Shown here in pieces: positions 36,637-45,900 of a DNA stretch of 64,000 nt. Numbering within the stretch: the stretch's first letter is position 1; the number at the start of each line of letters is the position of its first letter. A program made the translations under genes and the position numbers. The DNA comes from Arthrobacter luteolus NBRC 107841. Lineage in GTDB: Bacteria > Actinomycetota > Actinomycetes > Actinomycetales > Micrococcaceae. The stretch spans positions 434,001 to 498,000 of the forward strand of contig NZ_BCQM01000001.1 of NCBI RefSeq assembly GCF_001552075.1, written 5' to 3'. Under the pieces are notes generated by a model. That model saw only the letters and a list, made by a program, of their open reading frames with translations, was not told where the DNA came from and did no database searches.

Positions 36637-37506
36637 CTACAGGTTCCGGACCCCCGGGCGCAGCAGTTCCAGCGCCCAGGCGGCCGTCGCCGCTGCGGAG
36701 CCGCTCCAGACACCCAGCAGTCCCAGCATGTTCTGGCCCGCTGCCTGCATGCCCGGAAGGGCTTCGGCCACCGCGGCAAGCGTGGAGGTCCGCAGTTCCG
36801 TGTTGATATTGACTTTGCCGATCCCGGCACCGGCAGCGCGGCGCAGGTCCGCCTCGTCGAGGCCCGAGGCACCGTGCAGGACCAGCGGAACGGTCCCGGC
36901 CGCGGCCTTCACCGCACCGAGCCGGTTCCAGTCCAGGTGCGGCGCACCCTTGTAGTTGCCGTGGACGTTGCCGACGGCGACTGCCAGCAGGCCGGCGCCG
37001 GAGGCCGCAAGGAACCCGGTCACCAGTGCCGGGTCCGTCATTCCGGCAAAGCGGTCTGCTTCCGCGGCTGCCGAGGCGTCATCCTCGTCACCGGGCAGGG
37101 CTCCAAGCTCAGCCTCTACGACAATGTCCAGCCCGGCCAGTGAGCGCACGACGCCGGCCACGAACGCCGCGTTCGCCGCGGGTTCCAGCGGCGATCCGTC
37201 GGCGAGGACACTGTCCGCACCGGCTGTGGCCGCGGCGAGGATGAGTTCCGGGTCGGCGGCGTGGTCCAGTTGGACCAGGACCGGCACGGACGCTGCGTCG
37301 GCCAGGCCGCGCAGAGCCGTAATGAACCGCATCCCGCCAGGTCCCGCGGCGGTCTTGGGCGCCACCAGCAGGATGACCGGTCGAGCGGCCTCCTCTGCTG
37401 CGCCCACCACAGCCAGTGCCGTGGTGAAGTCGTAACAGGTCAGTGCCGGTACGGCACCGCCGCCCGCCAGTTCACCCGCAACGACGTCGTTCAGCCGGGC
37501 CCGCAA
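36637..37506 (-). CDS. Class II fructose-bisphosphate aldolase-family protein
   Basis: A 289-residue zinc aldolase of the FbaA/KbaY/GatY family. Asp81-His82 (VQLDHAAD), Glu131/Glu133 (VEAELG), His182 (VGNVHGNY) and His211 (VLHGASG) occupy the catalytic and metal-ligand positions. It is the last gene of a tetronate-type operon (otnK, ltnD, gntP), where enterobacterial counterparts carry an AraD-fold OtnC decarboxylase instead. A role in cleaving or decarboxylating the phosphorylated oxo-tetronate is therefore inferred. The likely start is TTG at 37506, directly after the permease stop, implying translational coupling. The substrate is uncertain. Confidence 0.82.
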   Translation of the reverse strand: MRARLNDVVAGELAGGGAVPALTCYDFTTALAVVGAAEEAARPVILLVAPKTAAGPGGMRFITALRGLADAASVPVLVQLDHAADPELILAAATAGADSVLADGSPLEPAANAAFVAGVVRSLAGLDIVVEAELGALPGDEDDASAAAEADRFAGMTDPALVTGFLAASGAGLLAVAVGNVHGNYKGAPHLDWNRLGAVKAAAGTVPLVLHGASGLDEADLRRAAGAGIGKVNINTELRTSTLAAVAEALPGMQAAGQNMLGLLGVWSGSAAATAAWALELLRPGVRNL

Positions 37507-37507
37507 G

Positions 37508-38926
37508 TCAGCCTGCCAGCGGGGACAGGACCAGCCACAGGAGGCTGGTCAGCGCGAAGCCGCAGAGGCCCAGGATGGTGGTGAGGACCGTCCAGGTCCT
37601 GAGCCCGTCCGCGACGGACAGCCCGAGGTAACGGGTCACGATCCAGAAACCTGAGTCGTTGACGTGGGAGAAACCGAACGCGCCGAATCCGATGGCAATG
37701 GTGATCAGGGCCATCTGCAGGGCGGAGTACTCCCCCGCACCGACCGATGCGGCCAGCAGGCCGGCGGTGGTGACGATGGCGACCGTCGCCGAGCCCTGGG
37801 CAGCACGCAGCACTGCGGCCAGGAGGTAACCCATCAGCAGGATCGGCAGCCCGGCTGAAGACAGCGTGTCCGCCAGAGCGGTACCGATGCCCGATTCGGT
37901 AAGGACCTTGCCGAACGCACCGCCGGCACCGGTCACCAGGATGACGATTGCGGCCGGAGCCAGGGCGGCGTCCATGACCTCGCCCGTTGTGGAGGCGCTC
38001 CAGCCGCGGCGGATGCCGAGGAAGATGAAGGCCAGGAACACGGTCACCAGGAGTGCGATGACGGGTGAACCGATGAGGCCCAGGGCCGGCAGGGCAGCGG
38101 ATCCCTCGGGAAGGACGACGGCGCTGACCGTGCCGAGCATGATCATCACGATCGGCAGGACGATCAGTGCGATGATCATGGCCGGGCTGGGCGGTGCCTG
38201 CACTTCGGTCTTCGTCTTGACGGCGGTGCCGCCGGCACCGGATTCCAGCTCCACTTCGGACTTGCCGCTGCCGAAGAGGCGGAACTGCTCTGCCGTGGCA
38301 GGCAGCATGGGGTAGTCACGGCGGTTCATCCATTTGGCCGTGAAGTAGGCCGGCACGCCCAGGACGGCGCAGATGGCCAGGGCAATGATCGTGATCCAGC
38401 CGATGTCCGAGCCGATGACGCCCGCGCCGCCGACAATTCCCGGGTGCGGCGGGGCAACCACGTGCACGGCAAGCATGATCGCTGCCACGGGCAGGCCCAC
38501 CTTGAGCGGGTTAACACCGGCGGCTTTAGCGAAGCCGTAGACGATCGGCACCAGGATGATGAAGCCGACGTCGAAGAACACCGGGATGGCCAGCAGGAAG
38601 GCCGCGGCCGTCAGGGCGGCGGTAACCCGTTTCGGGCCGAGGATCTTGGTGAACTTGCCGGCCAGCGCCTCAGCGCCGCCGGAAAGCTCGATCATCTTGC
38701 CGAGCATGGCGCCCAGCCCCACCAGGATGGCGACGGATCCGAGGGTTCCGCCGAGGCCGGATTGGACTGAGGTGATGACTTCGTCCAGCGGGATGCCGGC
38801 GGCGATCGCCACCAGGACGCTGACAGTCAGCAGGGCCAGGAAGGCCGGAATCTTGAACTTGATGACGGCGAGCAGCAGGACTGCAACGCCGGCCACCGCA
38901 ATGATCAAGAGCGTCATAGCGCTCAT
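37508..38926 (-). CDS. GntP-family acid sugar permease
   Basis: A 472-residue inner membrane symporter with about 12-14 hydrophobic helices. GntP-family segments: GLGAMLGKMIELSGGAE, PVFFDVGFIILVPIVYGFAKAAG, HVVAPPHPGIVG and the C-terminal GFGAFGFSHVNDSGFWIVTRYLGLS. Start ATG at 38926 after AAAGGAG. It is third in the otnK-ltnD-gntP-aldolase operon, so its substrate is probably erythronate, threonate or a related acid sugar; gluconate is the family default. Confidence 0.9.
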   Translation of the reverse strand: MSAMTLLIIAVAGVAVLLLAVIKFKIPAFLALLTVSVLVAIAAGIPLDEVITSVQSGLGGTLGSVAILVGLGAMLGKMIELSGGAEALAGKFTKILGPKRVTAALTAAAFLLAIPVFFDVGFIILVPIVYGFAKAAGVNPLKVGLPVAAIMLAVHVVAPPHPGIVGGAGVIGSDIGWITIIALAICAVLGVPAYFTAKWMNRRDYPMLPATAEQFRLFGSGKSEVELESGAGGTAVKTKTEVQAPPSPAMIIALIVLPIVMIMLGTVSAVVLPEGSAALPALGLIGSPVIALLVTVFLAFIFLGIRRGWSASTTGEVMDAALAPAAIVILVTGAGGAFGKVLTESGIGTALADTLSSAGLPILLMGYLLAAVLRAAQGSATVAIVTTAGLLAASVGAGEYSALQMALITIAIGFGAFGFSHVNDSGFWIVTRYLGLSVADGLRTWTVLTTILGLCGFALTSLLWLVLSPLAG

Positions 38927-39004
38927 GGGTGTCTCCTTTGACAGGTGCGGGTGATGTTTTTGAACTGTGGAAGATGTGCCCGGTTACGGTGCGGGGCGAA
39001 CCGG

Positions 39005-39919
39005 TTACGGTGCGGGGCGGACCGGTGCAACGACCTTGATGACGGCGGAGTCATCCGCTGCGCCCAGGCCGGCTGCCTGGCCCAGCAGGTAGAGCTGTTC
39101 GGCGGCTGCGGCGACCGGAGTCGGCAGCGCAGTTTCGCGGGCAGCCTTGGTGACGATCCCCATGTCCTTGACGAAGATGTCGAGCCGGGAGAGCACCTCG
39201 GCGCCTTCTTCCTCGTAGGCCTGGAGCATGCGCGGTCCGCGGTTGCCGAGCATGAAGGACGCAGCGGCGCCGGCCTGCAGCGCATCCAGCGTTTTTTCGC
39301 GGTCCAGTCCGAGGGCGTCGGCCAGGGCCATAGCCTCGGCAGCCGCGGCGATGTGGACACCGCAGAGCAGCTGGTTCACGGTCTTCAGGGCCTGGCCGTC
39401 ACCGGGCTTGTTCCCGACGATGCTCAGGGTGGAGGCGAGCAGTTCCAGGACGGGCTTGGCTGCCGCCTGGGCTGCTTCGGTAGCACCAACCACGATCAGC
39501 AGGTCGCCTTCACCGGCACGCACCGGGCCGCCGGACAGCGGGGCGTCGACGAGTTCAACGTCCTGCTCAGCGAGGCGGGCGGCGACGTCGGTGACCGCGG
39601 CGACGCCGACGGTGCTGGTCATCACGACCACGGCGCCGGGTTTCAGCGCCGGGGCGATGCCGGTGTCGCCGAAGAGCACGTCGTTCAGCTGCGCGCCGTT
39701 GCGCACGGCCAGCAGGACGGCGTCGGCACCGGCGGCGGCGTCCGCGCCGGAGCCGAAAGTCCTGATGCCGGCAGCCTCGGCCAGTTCCAGCCGTGCGGCG
39801 GCGATGTCGAACCCGTGCACCGTGAGTCCGGTGGCCAGCCGGGTTGCCATCGGCAGTCCCATGGCGCCAAGGCCCAGGACGGCGACGGTGTAGGCGGTAT
39901 TGGCTGTGTTGGTCTGCAT
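39005..39919 (-). CDS. ltnD: NAD-dependent tetronate (threonate/erythronate) dehydrogenase
   Basis: A 304-residue beta-hydroxyacid dehydrogenase. The Rossmann motif VAVLGLGAMGLPMATRL is near the N-terminus, the substrate motif VDAPLSGGPVRAGEGDL follows, and the catalytic lysine lies in GDGQALKTVNQLL. It resembles LtnD (YgbJ), which oxidises L-threonate or D-erythronate. Its place between otnK and a GntP permease supports this over 3-hydroxyisobutyrate dehydrogenase or tartronate semialdehyde reductase. Start ATG 39919, 11 nt after the otnK stop. Confidence 0.85.
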   Translation of the reverse strand: MQTNTANTAYTVAVLGLGAMGLPMATRLATGLTVHGFDIAAARLELAEAAGIRTFGSGADAAAGADAVLLAVRNGAQLNDVLFGDTGIAPALKPGAVVVMTSTVGVAAVTDVAARLAEQDVELVDAPLSGGPVRAGEGDLLIVVGATEAAQAAAKPVLELLASTLSIVGNKPGDGQALKTVNQLLCGVHIAAAAEAMALADALGLDREKTLDALQAGAAASFMLGNRGPRMLQAYEEEGAEVLSRLDIFVKDMGIVTKAARETALPTPVAAAAEQLYLLGQAAGLGAADDSAVIKVVAPVRPAP

Positions 39920-39930
39920 GAGGGGGGTCC

Positions 39931-41352
39931 TTACTTTTCCGAGAGGATGTCGACGACGGCGGCGAGGGAGGAGTCATCGCCGACGTTGCCGGCGAAAACG
40001 ATGTAGGGAATGCCTGCGGCGGGGCCGTCCATCGGCTCCCAGAGGGAAACGATTCCGGGCAGCATCGGACCGCGGACGATGGCGCGGCCGATCTGCAGGC
40101 CCTTGGACGCAACGTCGGAGGAGGTGATGCCGCCCTTGGCGATGACGAACCGGGGCGGGGCTGCGGCAAGGACACGCTGGACGACGTCGACCACTGCTGC
40201 GGAAACGCGGCGCGAGATATCGAGGGACTCCTCCCCCGTCGAGGCTGTGACCAGCTGGCGGCTGGTGTGCAGGACGACGTCCCCGGCTTTCAGCCCGGCG
40301 GCCACCTGGTCGCTGACAGCGGCCAGGTGCCGTTCGCGGGCTTCCGGGTCAATGACGGAGGCAACGTCAATTTCCACGGTGAGCGAGGGCGGGCGGACGT
40401 CCTGCAGGTGGTTCAGCTGACGCGTGGTCACCCCAACGTGGGATCCGACCACGATCAGGCCGCCGCGGCTGCGGCCTGCCGGGTCGTTCCCGTAGACCTC
40501 TTCCGCGGTCAGCGGGGCATGCTGTTCCTGGCCGATCGCGGCGCGCACGAAGGGCGGGCCGACCCGGTAGAGGAACGTCTTGCCGTCGGCTTCCGCACGC
40601 TGCAGGCCCAGGGCCAGCAGGCGCAGGTCGTCCTCGGAAACGGCATCGGCAACGACGGGGACTCCGTTGGCGGCACCGGCCAGGGCGGCAGCGATTTTCT
40701 CCGGTCCCCCGCGGAGGATGTCCAGGGTGAGCGTCACAACCTCGGCGGCGCCGATCCGGCCGCCGGTTTTCTCTTCGACGTAGGCCGCCAGGTGGGAGCT
40801 GGCATAGCCGAAGGTGGCATCCCTGGCGAACTCAGTCTCGGCGATGGGCTGCAGGCCTGCGCCGCTGCGCATGTAGTGGACAGCGCCGATCGTCACCCGG
40901 TTCGCGTCGGGAAAGGCCGGGACCAGCACGACGGCGTCCGGGGCCCGCAGTCCAGAATCCACCATGGATTCGGCCAGGACGTCGGTTTCCAGCGGGAAGT
41001 GTCCGCGCAGGGTGGAGTCACTGCGGGAAACGAAGGCAAGACGGGCGGTCTGCGCAGCTGCGGCGGCCTGGGCGTTCGCGACGACTTCGCGGTTGATGCG
41101 GGCGGCGTCGGCAGGGGCCAGGCTGCGGGAATTCGTCAGGACGTAGACGGCAGCTGCCCCGGTTGAAAGCGCCCAGGCGAAATCCGCTTCTTCCCAGGAG
41201 GTCAGGACCGGGAGTCCGGCAACGGACTGTGTCCCGGTGGGGTCATCGTCAAGGACGATGAAGACGGCACCGGTGGCACCTTTGGCCACCTCCGCCGCGG
41301 AAACGGATACCGCTTCGGGGTAACCGGAGAGCAGGCTCCTCAGGTCTTCCAT
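39931..41352 (-). CDS. otnK: Four-carbon acid sugar kinase (OtnK-like)
   Basis: A 473-residue protein of the former DUF1537 kinase family. VLDDDPTGTQSVAGLPVL and FVSRSDSTLRGHFPLETD mark the N-terminal sugar-binding half, VVGSHVGVTTRQL the linker and VIAKGGITSSDVA plus VFAGNVGDDSSL the C-terminal nucleotide-binding half. Such enzymes phosphorylate 3-oxo-tetronate or D-threonate/erythronate at C4. I start at ATG 41352 because AAAGGA lies 6 nt upstream; GTG 41358 is too close to it. It heads the operon behind a 15-bp palindrome. Confidence 0.87.
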   Translation of the reverse strand: MEDLRSLLSGYPEAVSVSAAEVAKGATGAVFIVLDDDPTGTQSVAGLPVLTSWEEADFAWALSTGAAAVYVLTNSRSLAPADAARINREVVANAQAAAAAQTARLAFVSRSDSTLRGHFPLETDVLAESMVDSGLRAPDAVVLVPAFPDANRVTIGAVHYMRSGAGLQPIAETEFARDATFGYASSHLAAYVEEKTGGRIGAAEVVTLTLDILRGGPEKIAAALAGAANGVPVVADAVSEDDLRLLALGLQRAEADGKTFLYRVGPPFVRAAIGQEQHAPLTAEEVYGNDPAGRSRGGLIVVGSHVGVTTRQLNHLQDVRPPSLTVEIDVASVIDPEARERHLAAVSDQVAAGLKAGDVVLHTSRQLVTASTGEESLDISRRVSAAVVDVVQRVLAAAPPRFVIAKGGITSSDVASKGLQIGRAIVRGPMLPGIVSLWEPMDGPAAGIPYIVFAGNVGDDSSLAAVVDILSEK

Positions 41353-41370
41353 GAACACTCCTTTGTAATC

Positions 41371-41385
41371 AGATGTCTGACATCT
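41371..41385. promoter_or_regulatory. Operator palindrome upstream of otnK
   Basis: AGATGTC-T-GACATCT is a perfect 7-bp-arm palindrome, 19-33 nt before the otnK start and just beyond the end of the GntR-type gene. Its TGTC-N-GACA core fits FCD-type GntR sites. Confidence 0.7.
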
Positions 41386-41503
41386 TACACATGGAAGCTG
41401 GAGGCCGAAGACTGGCAGGACAGCCGGCTACAGCCGCCGGTTCAGGAAGGCACCGCGCCAGGATCGGCGGGGCAGGGCAGTGGATTCGGGTGCAGCTCTT
41501 TGG

Positions 41504-42208
41504 CTAGGACGAACGCAGGACGTGCTCGATCAGATCCGCCTGGGTTTGGTCCATGTGGGCGTCCATGGCGAGCCGGGATTCTTCGGCGTCGCCCGCAGCG
41601 ATGGCTTTGAGGACCGCCCGGTGCATGGCGATCGCGTGCTCCTGGATAACGGGAACTGCCGAAGTCTCCCTGCGCCCTGCGGACAGCAGCCGTCCCAGGG
41701 GCTCATACATCGCGGGCACCAGCACATTCCCGGAGGCCCGGAGGATCACCTCGTGGAACGCGATGTCCTCACGGACGAACGCATCGACGTCGCCCGCGTC
41801 CGCCGCCTCACACATGCCGGCCAGATGCCGCTCCAGCAGGTCCAGGTCCTCTGGTTCCCGGCGGAGCGCAGCCAGGGCGGCTGCGCCGGTTTCGATCATG
41901 CGCCGGACTTCCAGCAGTTGAACGGAGACGTTGTTTTCGCCGACACCGTGGGCCGCGGCACGGACCGTGGCTTCCAGCGAGGTCCAGGCCCGGGGTGGGT
42001 TGACGTAGGTACCCCGTCCGCGCTGGACGTTGACCACATTTTTGGCCCGCAGCGACTTCAGGGCTTCACGGACGGTGAGCCGGCTGACGTTGGCAGCCTC
42101 GGCGATGTCGGCCTCCGAGGGCAGGGCCGATCCGATCTCGATATCCCCATCGATGATGCGGTCGAGCAGCTGGTCCGCGACGGTATCCACCAGCGTCTTG
42201 CGTTCCAT
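41504..42208 (-). CDS. GntR/FadR-subfamily (FCD) transcriptional regulator
   Basis: A 234-residue regulator. The winged helix at 5-70 reads LPSEADIAEAANVSRLTVREALKSLRAKNVVNVQRGRGTYV. The FCD domain follows, with metal/ligand positions FVREDIAFHEVILRASGN, QEHAIAMHRAVLKAI and MDAHMDQT. It lies immediately upstream of the acid-sugar operon in the same direction. A palindrome lies before the operon and a degenerate copy before this gene, so it probably represses both until an acid sugar binds. Confidence 0.88.
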   Translation of the reverse strand: MERKTLVDTVADQLLDRIIDGDIEIGSALPSEADIAEAANVSRLTVREALKSLRAKNVVNVQRGRGTYVNPPRAWTSLEATVRAAAHGVGENNVSVQLLEVRRMIETGAAALAALRREPEDLDLLERHLAGMCEAADAGDVDAFVREDIAFHEVILRASGNVLVPAMYEPLGRLLSAGRRETSAVPVIQEHAIAMHRAVLKAIAAGDAEESRLAMDAHMDQTQADLIEHVLRSS

Positions 42209-42236
42209 GCTCCCCCTGAAGTGCAGTCATCCGTCC

Positions 42237-42250
42237 GGATGTCAGATAAC
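42237..42250. promoter_or_regulatory. Degenerate operator upstream of the GntR regulator
   Basis: GGATGTCAGATAAC reads GTTATCTGACATCC on the minus strand, keeping TCTGACATC of the otnK palindrome with one damaged arm. It is 29-42 nt before the regulator start, suggesting weaker autoregulation. Confidence 0.5.
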
Positions 42251-42276
42251 CAATCCTACCCACCCGGACCCGGCAT

Positions 42277-43371
42277 TCAGTGTCCCGCCGCCAGGTGCCG
42301 CTGCCACTGCCCGCCCCAGGCCGCGGCCCGGAATCCCAGGGCTTCGTTGATGCGGAGCATGTGCGTGTTCTCTTCGGCGTTCCAGGTGTAGACGCGCCGC
42401 ACCTGCGGCCGTTCCTGCTGAAGCCGCCGCAGGTTCGCCGTCTTGAGCAGCATGCCCAGGCTGTGCCCGCGGTGGGCCCGGAGAACCAGTGTGTCGTCCT
42501 GCATCGCGGCGGGCGGCTGTTCCTGCTGCACCCACAGGACGGTGTGGCCGGCCAGGGTATTGGTGGCGAGGTCCCGGACAGCGCAGCACAGCAGGTCCAC
42601 ACCGGCTGCGGCCTGGGCTGCCTCGCTCTCCCGTACCCGCTCCACATCCCAGGCTTCCTCTTCCCAGTCCAGGCCGCCCATCGGTGCATCGGTGCTCATC
42701 CGCTGTTTCAGGTGCGCATAGTCGTCCACCAGGGCGTCCGGACACTGTCCGGTCCAGGTTTCCAGCGCATAGCCGGCTCCGGCAGCCGCGCTGGCCTGCG
42801 CATACTGTGCTGCAAAGTCCGCGGCCTCTTCCAGCCGGAGCAGGCTGATCCGTTCCACCTGCTCCAAAACGAACCCGGCGGCCCGGGCAAAACGGGCCGA
42901 AGCGTCCGCCGGGATCTCGCCCGTTCCGGTGGCCGGGCGAAGCACGGACCCGCCGGCGCCGGATAGGGTCAGCGGGTGCTCGGTTTCCGCGTCCAGCACC
43001 CTTCGCCCAAGGGCGGCGGCGTACTCCTCGGCGGCCAGGAGCAAGCTGCGCCCCAGGCCGGCGTTCCGGGCGGCCGGATCCACCAGCACATCCACCCATA
43101 CGGCGTGGGTGTTATCGGTCAGCGGAACGATCAGCAGCGCCGCTCCGGCCGGCTCTGGCCCGTCCGGCAGCAGGATCACCCTCCGGCCTGCTTTCCGCGG
43201 CTGCATCACTGCCAGCTGGGCCTCGGGCGACTCAGCAAAGTCCGAGTTGCCCCAGAACCGCTGGTTCCGTTCGTTCACCAACCTGGCGACGGTGAGGAAC
43301 CCTTCGGTGCCCTCCTCCCCCAGCCTTCGGGGGATCGGGTTTTCGCGGACGGGCTGAGCATGGAAATCCAT
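42277..43371 (-). CDS. Tandem GNAT-family N-acetyltransferase
   Basis: A 364-residue protein with two GNAT-like halves. The N-terminal half has the acetyl-CoA loop DVLVDPAARNAGLGRSLLLAAEEYA (about 92-116). The C-terminal half has VLRAHRGHSLGMLLKTANL followed by VYTWNAEENTHMLRINEALGFR. This two-domain layout is common in actinobacteria. The substrate is unknown. It lies between the acid-sugar regulator and rplA, with a GC-rich 239-nt gap upstream that holds only a short 12-bp direct repeat (43440 and 43455) and the rplA terminator. Confidence 0.82.
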   Translation of the reverse strand: MDFHAQPVRENPIPRRLGEEGTEGFLTVARLVNERNQRFWGNSDFAESPEAQLAVMQPRKAGRRVILLPDGPEPAGAALLIVPLTDNTHAVWVDVLVDPAARNAGLGRSLLLAAEEYAAALGRRVLDAETEHPLTLSGAGGSVLRPATGTGEIPADASARFARAAGFVLEQVERISLLRLEEAADFAAQYAQASAAAGAGYALETWTGQCPDALVDDYAHLKQRMSTDAPMGGLDWEEEAWDVERVRESEAAQAAAGVDLLCCAVRDLATNTLAGHTVLWVQQEQPPAAMQDDTLVLRAHRGHSLGMLLKTANLRRLQQERPQVRRVYTWNAEENTHMLRINEALGFRAAAWGGQWQRHLAAGH

Positions 43372-43545
43372 GAATCAATCCTGCTGGTATCGCTGCTTCC
43401 TGTCACCTGTGGCCGGTCACCTGGGCGGCGTGATCGGTGCGGCGGCCATCTGCGCGGCGGCCATCTAGGCGGCAGCCCGGCGGCCGGATATTCCCTGCAG
43501 CTCTCCGGTGCGTCCGGTGACACGGTCCAGATCCGTCCGGCACAC

Positions 43546-43583
43546 AAAAAAGCGGCCGCAGCAAATGCTGCGGCCGCTTTTTT
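43546..43583. terminator. Strong terminator downstream of rplA
   Basis: An 18-bp near-perfect hairpin AAAAAAGCGGCCGCAGCA / TGCTGCGGCCGCTTTTTT with a minimal AA loop, giving a U-tract for the minus-strand rplKA transcript. It lies 28 nt beyond the rplA stop. Confidence 0.92.
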
Positions 43584-43610
43584 AGCCAGGCAGAGGGCCT
43601 GGGGAAAATG

Positions 43611-44318
43611 CTATGCGTCGGCGAGGACCTTGGTGACGTTCGGGTCCACGGCGATGCCGGGGCCGAAGGTCGTGGTCACGGTTGCCTTCTGGATGTAGCG
43701 GCCCTTGGCAGCCGACGGCTTCAGGCGAAGGACCTCTTCGAGGGCAGCGGCGTAGTTCTCGGCCAGCTTCTGCGCATCGAAGGACGTCTTGCCAATGATG
43801 AAGTGCAGGTTGGAGTGCTTGTCGACGCGGAAGTCGATCTTGCCACCCTTGATGTCGGACACTGCCTTGGCAACGTTCGGGGTAACCGTGCCGGTCTTCG
43901 GGTTCGGCATGAGGTTACGCGGGCCGAGCACGCGGCCCAGGCGGCCGACCTTGCCCATGAGGTCCGGCGTAGCCACGGCTGCGTCGAAGTCGGTCCAGCC
44001 TGCTGCGACCTTTTCGATCATGTCGTCGGAACCAACGAAGTCGGCGCCGGCAGCGATAGCTGCTTCAGCCTTCTCGCCGGTGGCGAAGACGAGGACGCGG
44101 GCGGTCTTGCCCGTGCCGTTGGGAAGGTTGACCGTGCCGCGGATCATCTGATCGGCCTTGCGGGGGTCGACGCCCAGGCGGAAGGCAACCTCAACGGTAG
44201 CGTCCGTCTTGGACGGGTTGGTTTCCTTCGCCAGTGCTACAGCTTCAACCGGCGCGTACAGCTTGTCCGCGTCGATCTTAGCTACAGCGGCTTCATATGC
44301 TTTGCTGCGCTTTGCCAT
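43611..44318 (-). CDS. rplA: 50S ribosomal protein L1
   Basis: A 235-residue L1 of the mobile stalk. [42 protein letters not shown] and INFHF-like [19 protein letters not shown] are visible. Start ATG 44318 with AAGGAGAAA upstream. It follows rplK by 134 nt and ends the secE-nusG-rplK-rplA series at a strong terminator. L1 often represses its own operon; no clear L1-binding mimic was identified by eye. Confidence 0.98.
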   Translation of the reverse strand: MAKRSKAYEAAVAKIDADKLYAPVEAVALAKETNPSKTDATVEVAFRLGVDPRKADQMIRGTVNLPNGTGKTARVLVFATGEKAEAAIAAGADFVGSDDMIEKVAAGWTDFDAAVATPDLMGKVGRLGRVLGPRNLMPNPKTGTVTPNVAKAVSDIKGGKIDFRVDKHSNLHFIIGKTSFDAQKLAENYAAALEEVLRLKPSAAKGRYIQKATVTTTFGPGIAVDPNVTKVLADA

Positions 44319-44452
44319 CTGCTTTTTCTCCTTGTGCAGTTGTGGTCTGTCGGACCGCGCTCGGCCCTGCCACGTGCCGCCCGTCCCGTCAGGGGTGGTG
44401 CGGCGATGATGTTTTGGTTTTGCCCGGGCGGACCCGTGCGGGTGGTGCTTGA

Positions 44453-44884
44453 TTAGCCTTCGACGGTGATGCCCATGGAACGGGCGGTGCCGGCGATGAT
44501 CTTCGCTGCGGCCTGCACGTCATTGGCGTTCAGGTCGTCCATCTTCTGGGTGGCGATCTCTTCCACCTGTGCCTGGGTCAGCTTCGCGACCTTGACGGTG
44601 TGCGGGGTGCCCGAGCCCTTGGCGACGCCGGCTGCCTTCTTGATCAGCTCAGCTGCCGGAGGCGTCTTGGTGATGAAGGTGAAGGAGCGGTCTTCGTAGA
44701 CCGTGATTTCAACCGGGATAACGTTGCCGCGCTGGGATTCCGTTGCAGCGTTGTACGCCTTGCAGAATTCCATGATGTTGACACCGTGCTGGCCAAGCGC
44801 AGGACCAATCGGAGGAGCCGGGTTGGCGGCACCTGCATTGATCTGCAGCTTGATAAGGCCGGTGACCTTTTTCTTGGGGGCCAT
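44453..44884 (-). CDS. rplK: 50S ribosomal protein L11
   Basis: A 143-residue L11. The start [32 protein letters not shown] at 44884 matches the family, and GAAGGA precedes it; the upstream in-frame codons are spurious. The proline-rich N-terminal hinge and C-terminal rRNA-binding domain ([18 protein letters not shown] ... [12 protein letters not shown]) are intact. Confidence 0.98.
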
Positions 44885-45010
44885 GAAAGGGTCCTTCTCT
44901 AAATTATGTTCCCGAAGGACAGGAGCGTCCATCCGGGTGGTGGCCGCCATGGCGTGGCGGCCGTACGCTGCCGGCCAGGATAAAGCGGTCCTGGGGCAGC
45001 GAAGTTCTGG

Positions 45011-45802
45011 TTACTGGATCTTCGTGACCTGGCCGAAGCCCAGCGTTACCGGAGTCTCGCGCTCGAAGATGGTCACCAGGACCACGAGCTGCTGCGATTC
45101 AGGCTTGATCTCGGAAATCGTCGCGGGGAGGGTCTCGAACGGTCCCTCGTTGACGGTGACGGATTCGCCAACCTCGAAGTCCACGGCAATTTCGGACTGG
45201 GCTGCCTTCGCAGGAGCACCGCCGGCAGTCGTCGGGGATACCACGGTGTGCTCAAGCATGGAGAAAACTTCATCCAGGCTCAGCGGGACCGGGTTGTGTG
45301 CGTTGCCCACGAAGCCGGTGACACCGGGGGTGTGGCGGACAACGCCCCACGAAGCATCCGTCAGTTCCATGCGGACCAGGACGTAGCCCGGGATGCGCAC
45401 ACGGTTGACGATCTTGCGGGTGGTGTTCTTGATCTCGACGACTTCCTCCATCGGAACCTGGATTTCGAAGATATTCTCTTCCATGTCCAGGGTCTGGATG
45501 CGGGTCTCGAGGTTCGCTTTTACGCGGTTCTCATAGCCGGCGTAGGAGTGAATGACGTACCAGTCACCCTCCTGGCGGCGCAGTTTTGCCTTGAAGGCAA
45601 CAACAGGGTCTTCTTCGGGCTCGTCGGCAGGCGCGGCATCCGCGGCGTCGTCGGCTGAAGCCTCCTCAACAGGGGCTTCTTCCGCGTCTTCGGCCGATGC
45701 GTCACCGTCAGCCGCCGCGGCGTCTGCTTCGGTAACCTGCTCCTCGGCATCCAGATCAGCGGTTTCTTCATTGATCTGTGATTCGAGTTCTTGCTCGGAC
45801 AC
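45011..45802 (-). CDS. nusG: Transcription termination/antitermination protein NusG
   Basis: A 263-residue NusG. An acidic, Ala/Glu/Asp-rich extension of about 70 residues, usual in actinobacteria, precedes the NGN domain ([23 protein letters not shown] ... [31 protein letters not shown]). The C-terminal KOW domain follows ([24 protein letters not shown]). It starts at GTG 45802, 98 nt after secE. It couples RNA polymerase to ribosomes or Rho. Confidence 0.97.
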   Translation of the reverse strand: MSEQELESQINEETADLDAEEQVTEADAAAADGDASAEDAEEAPVEEASADDAADAAPADEPEEDPVVAFKAKLRRQEGDWYVIHSYAGYENRVKANLETRIQTLDMEENIFEIQVPMEEVVEIKNTTRKIVNRVRIPGYVLVRMELTDASWGVVRHTPGVTGFVGNAHNPVPLSLDEVFSMLEHTVVSPTTAGGAPAKAAQSEIAVDFEVGESVTVNEGPFETLPATISEIKPESQQLVVLVTIFERETPVTLGFGQVTKIQ

Positions 45803-45900
45803 GTAGATTCCTGCTTTCTTCTTCAGAGCCTTATTGGGTTTGTCACTAGCTCAGTTCTTCGGCATAACCACCGCAGCTGCGGACGAAACGCCGTCGGGGG

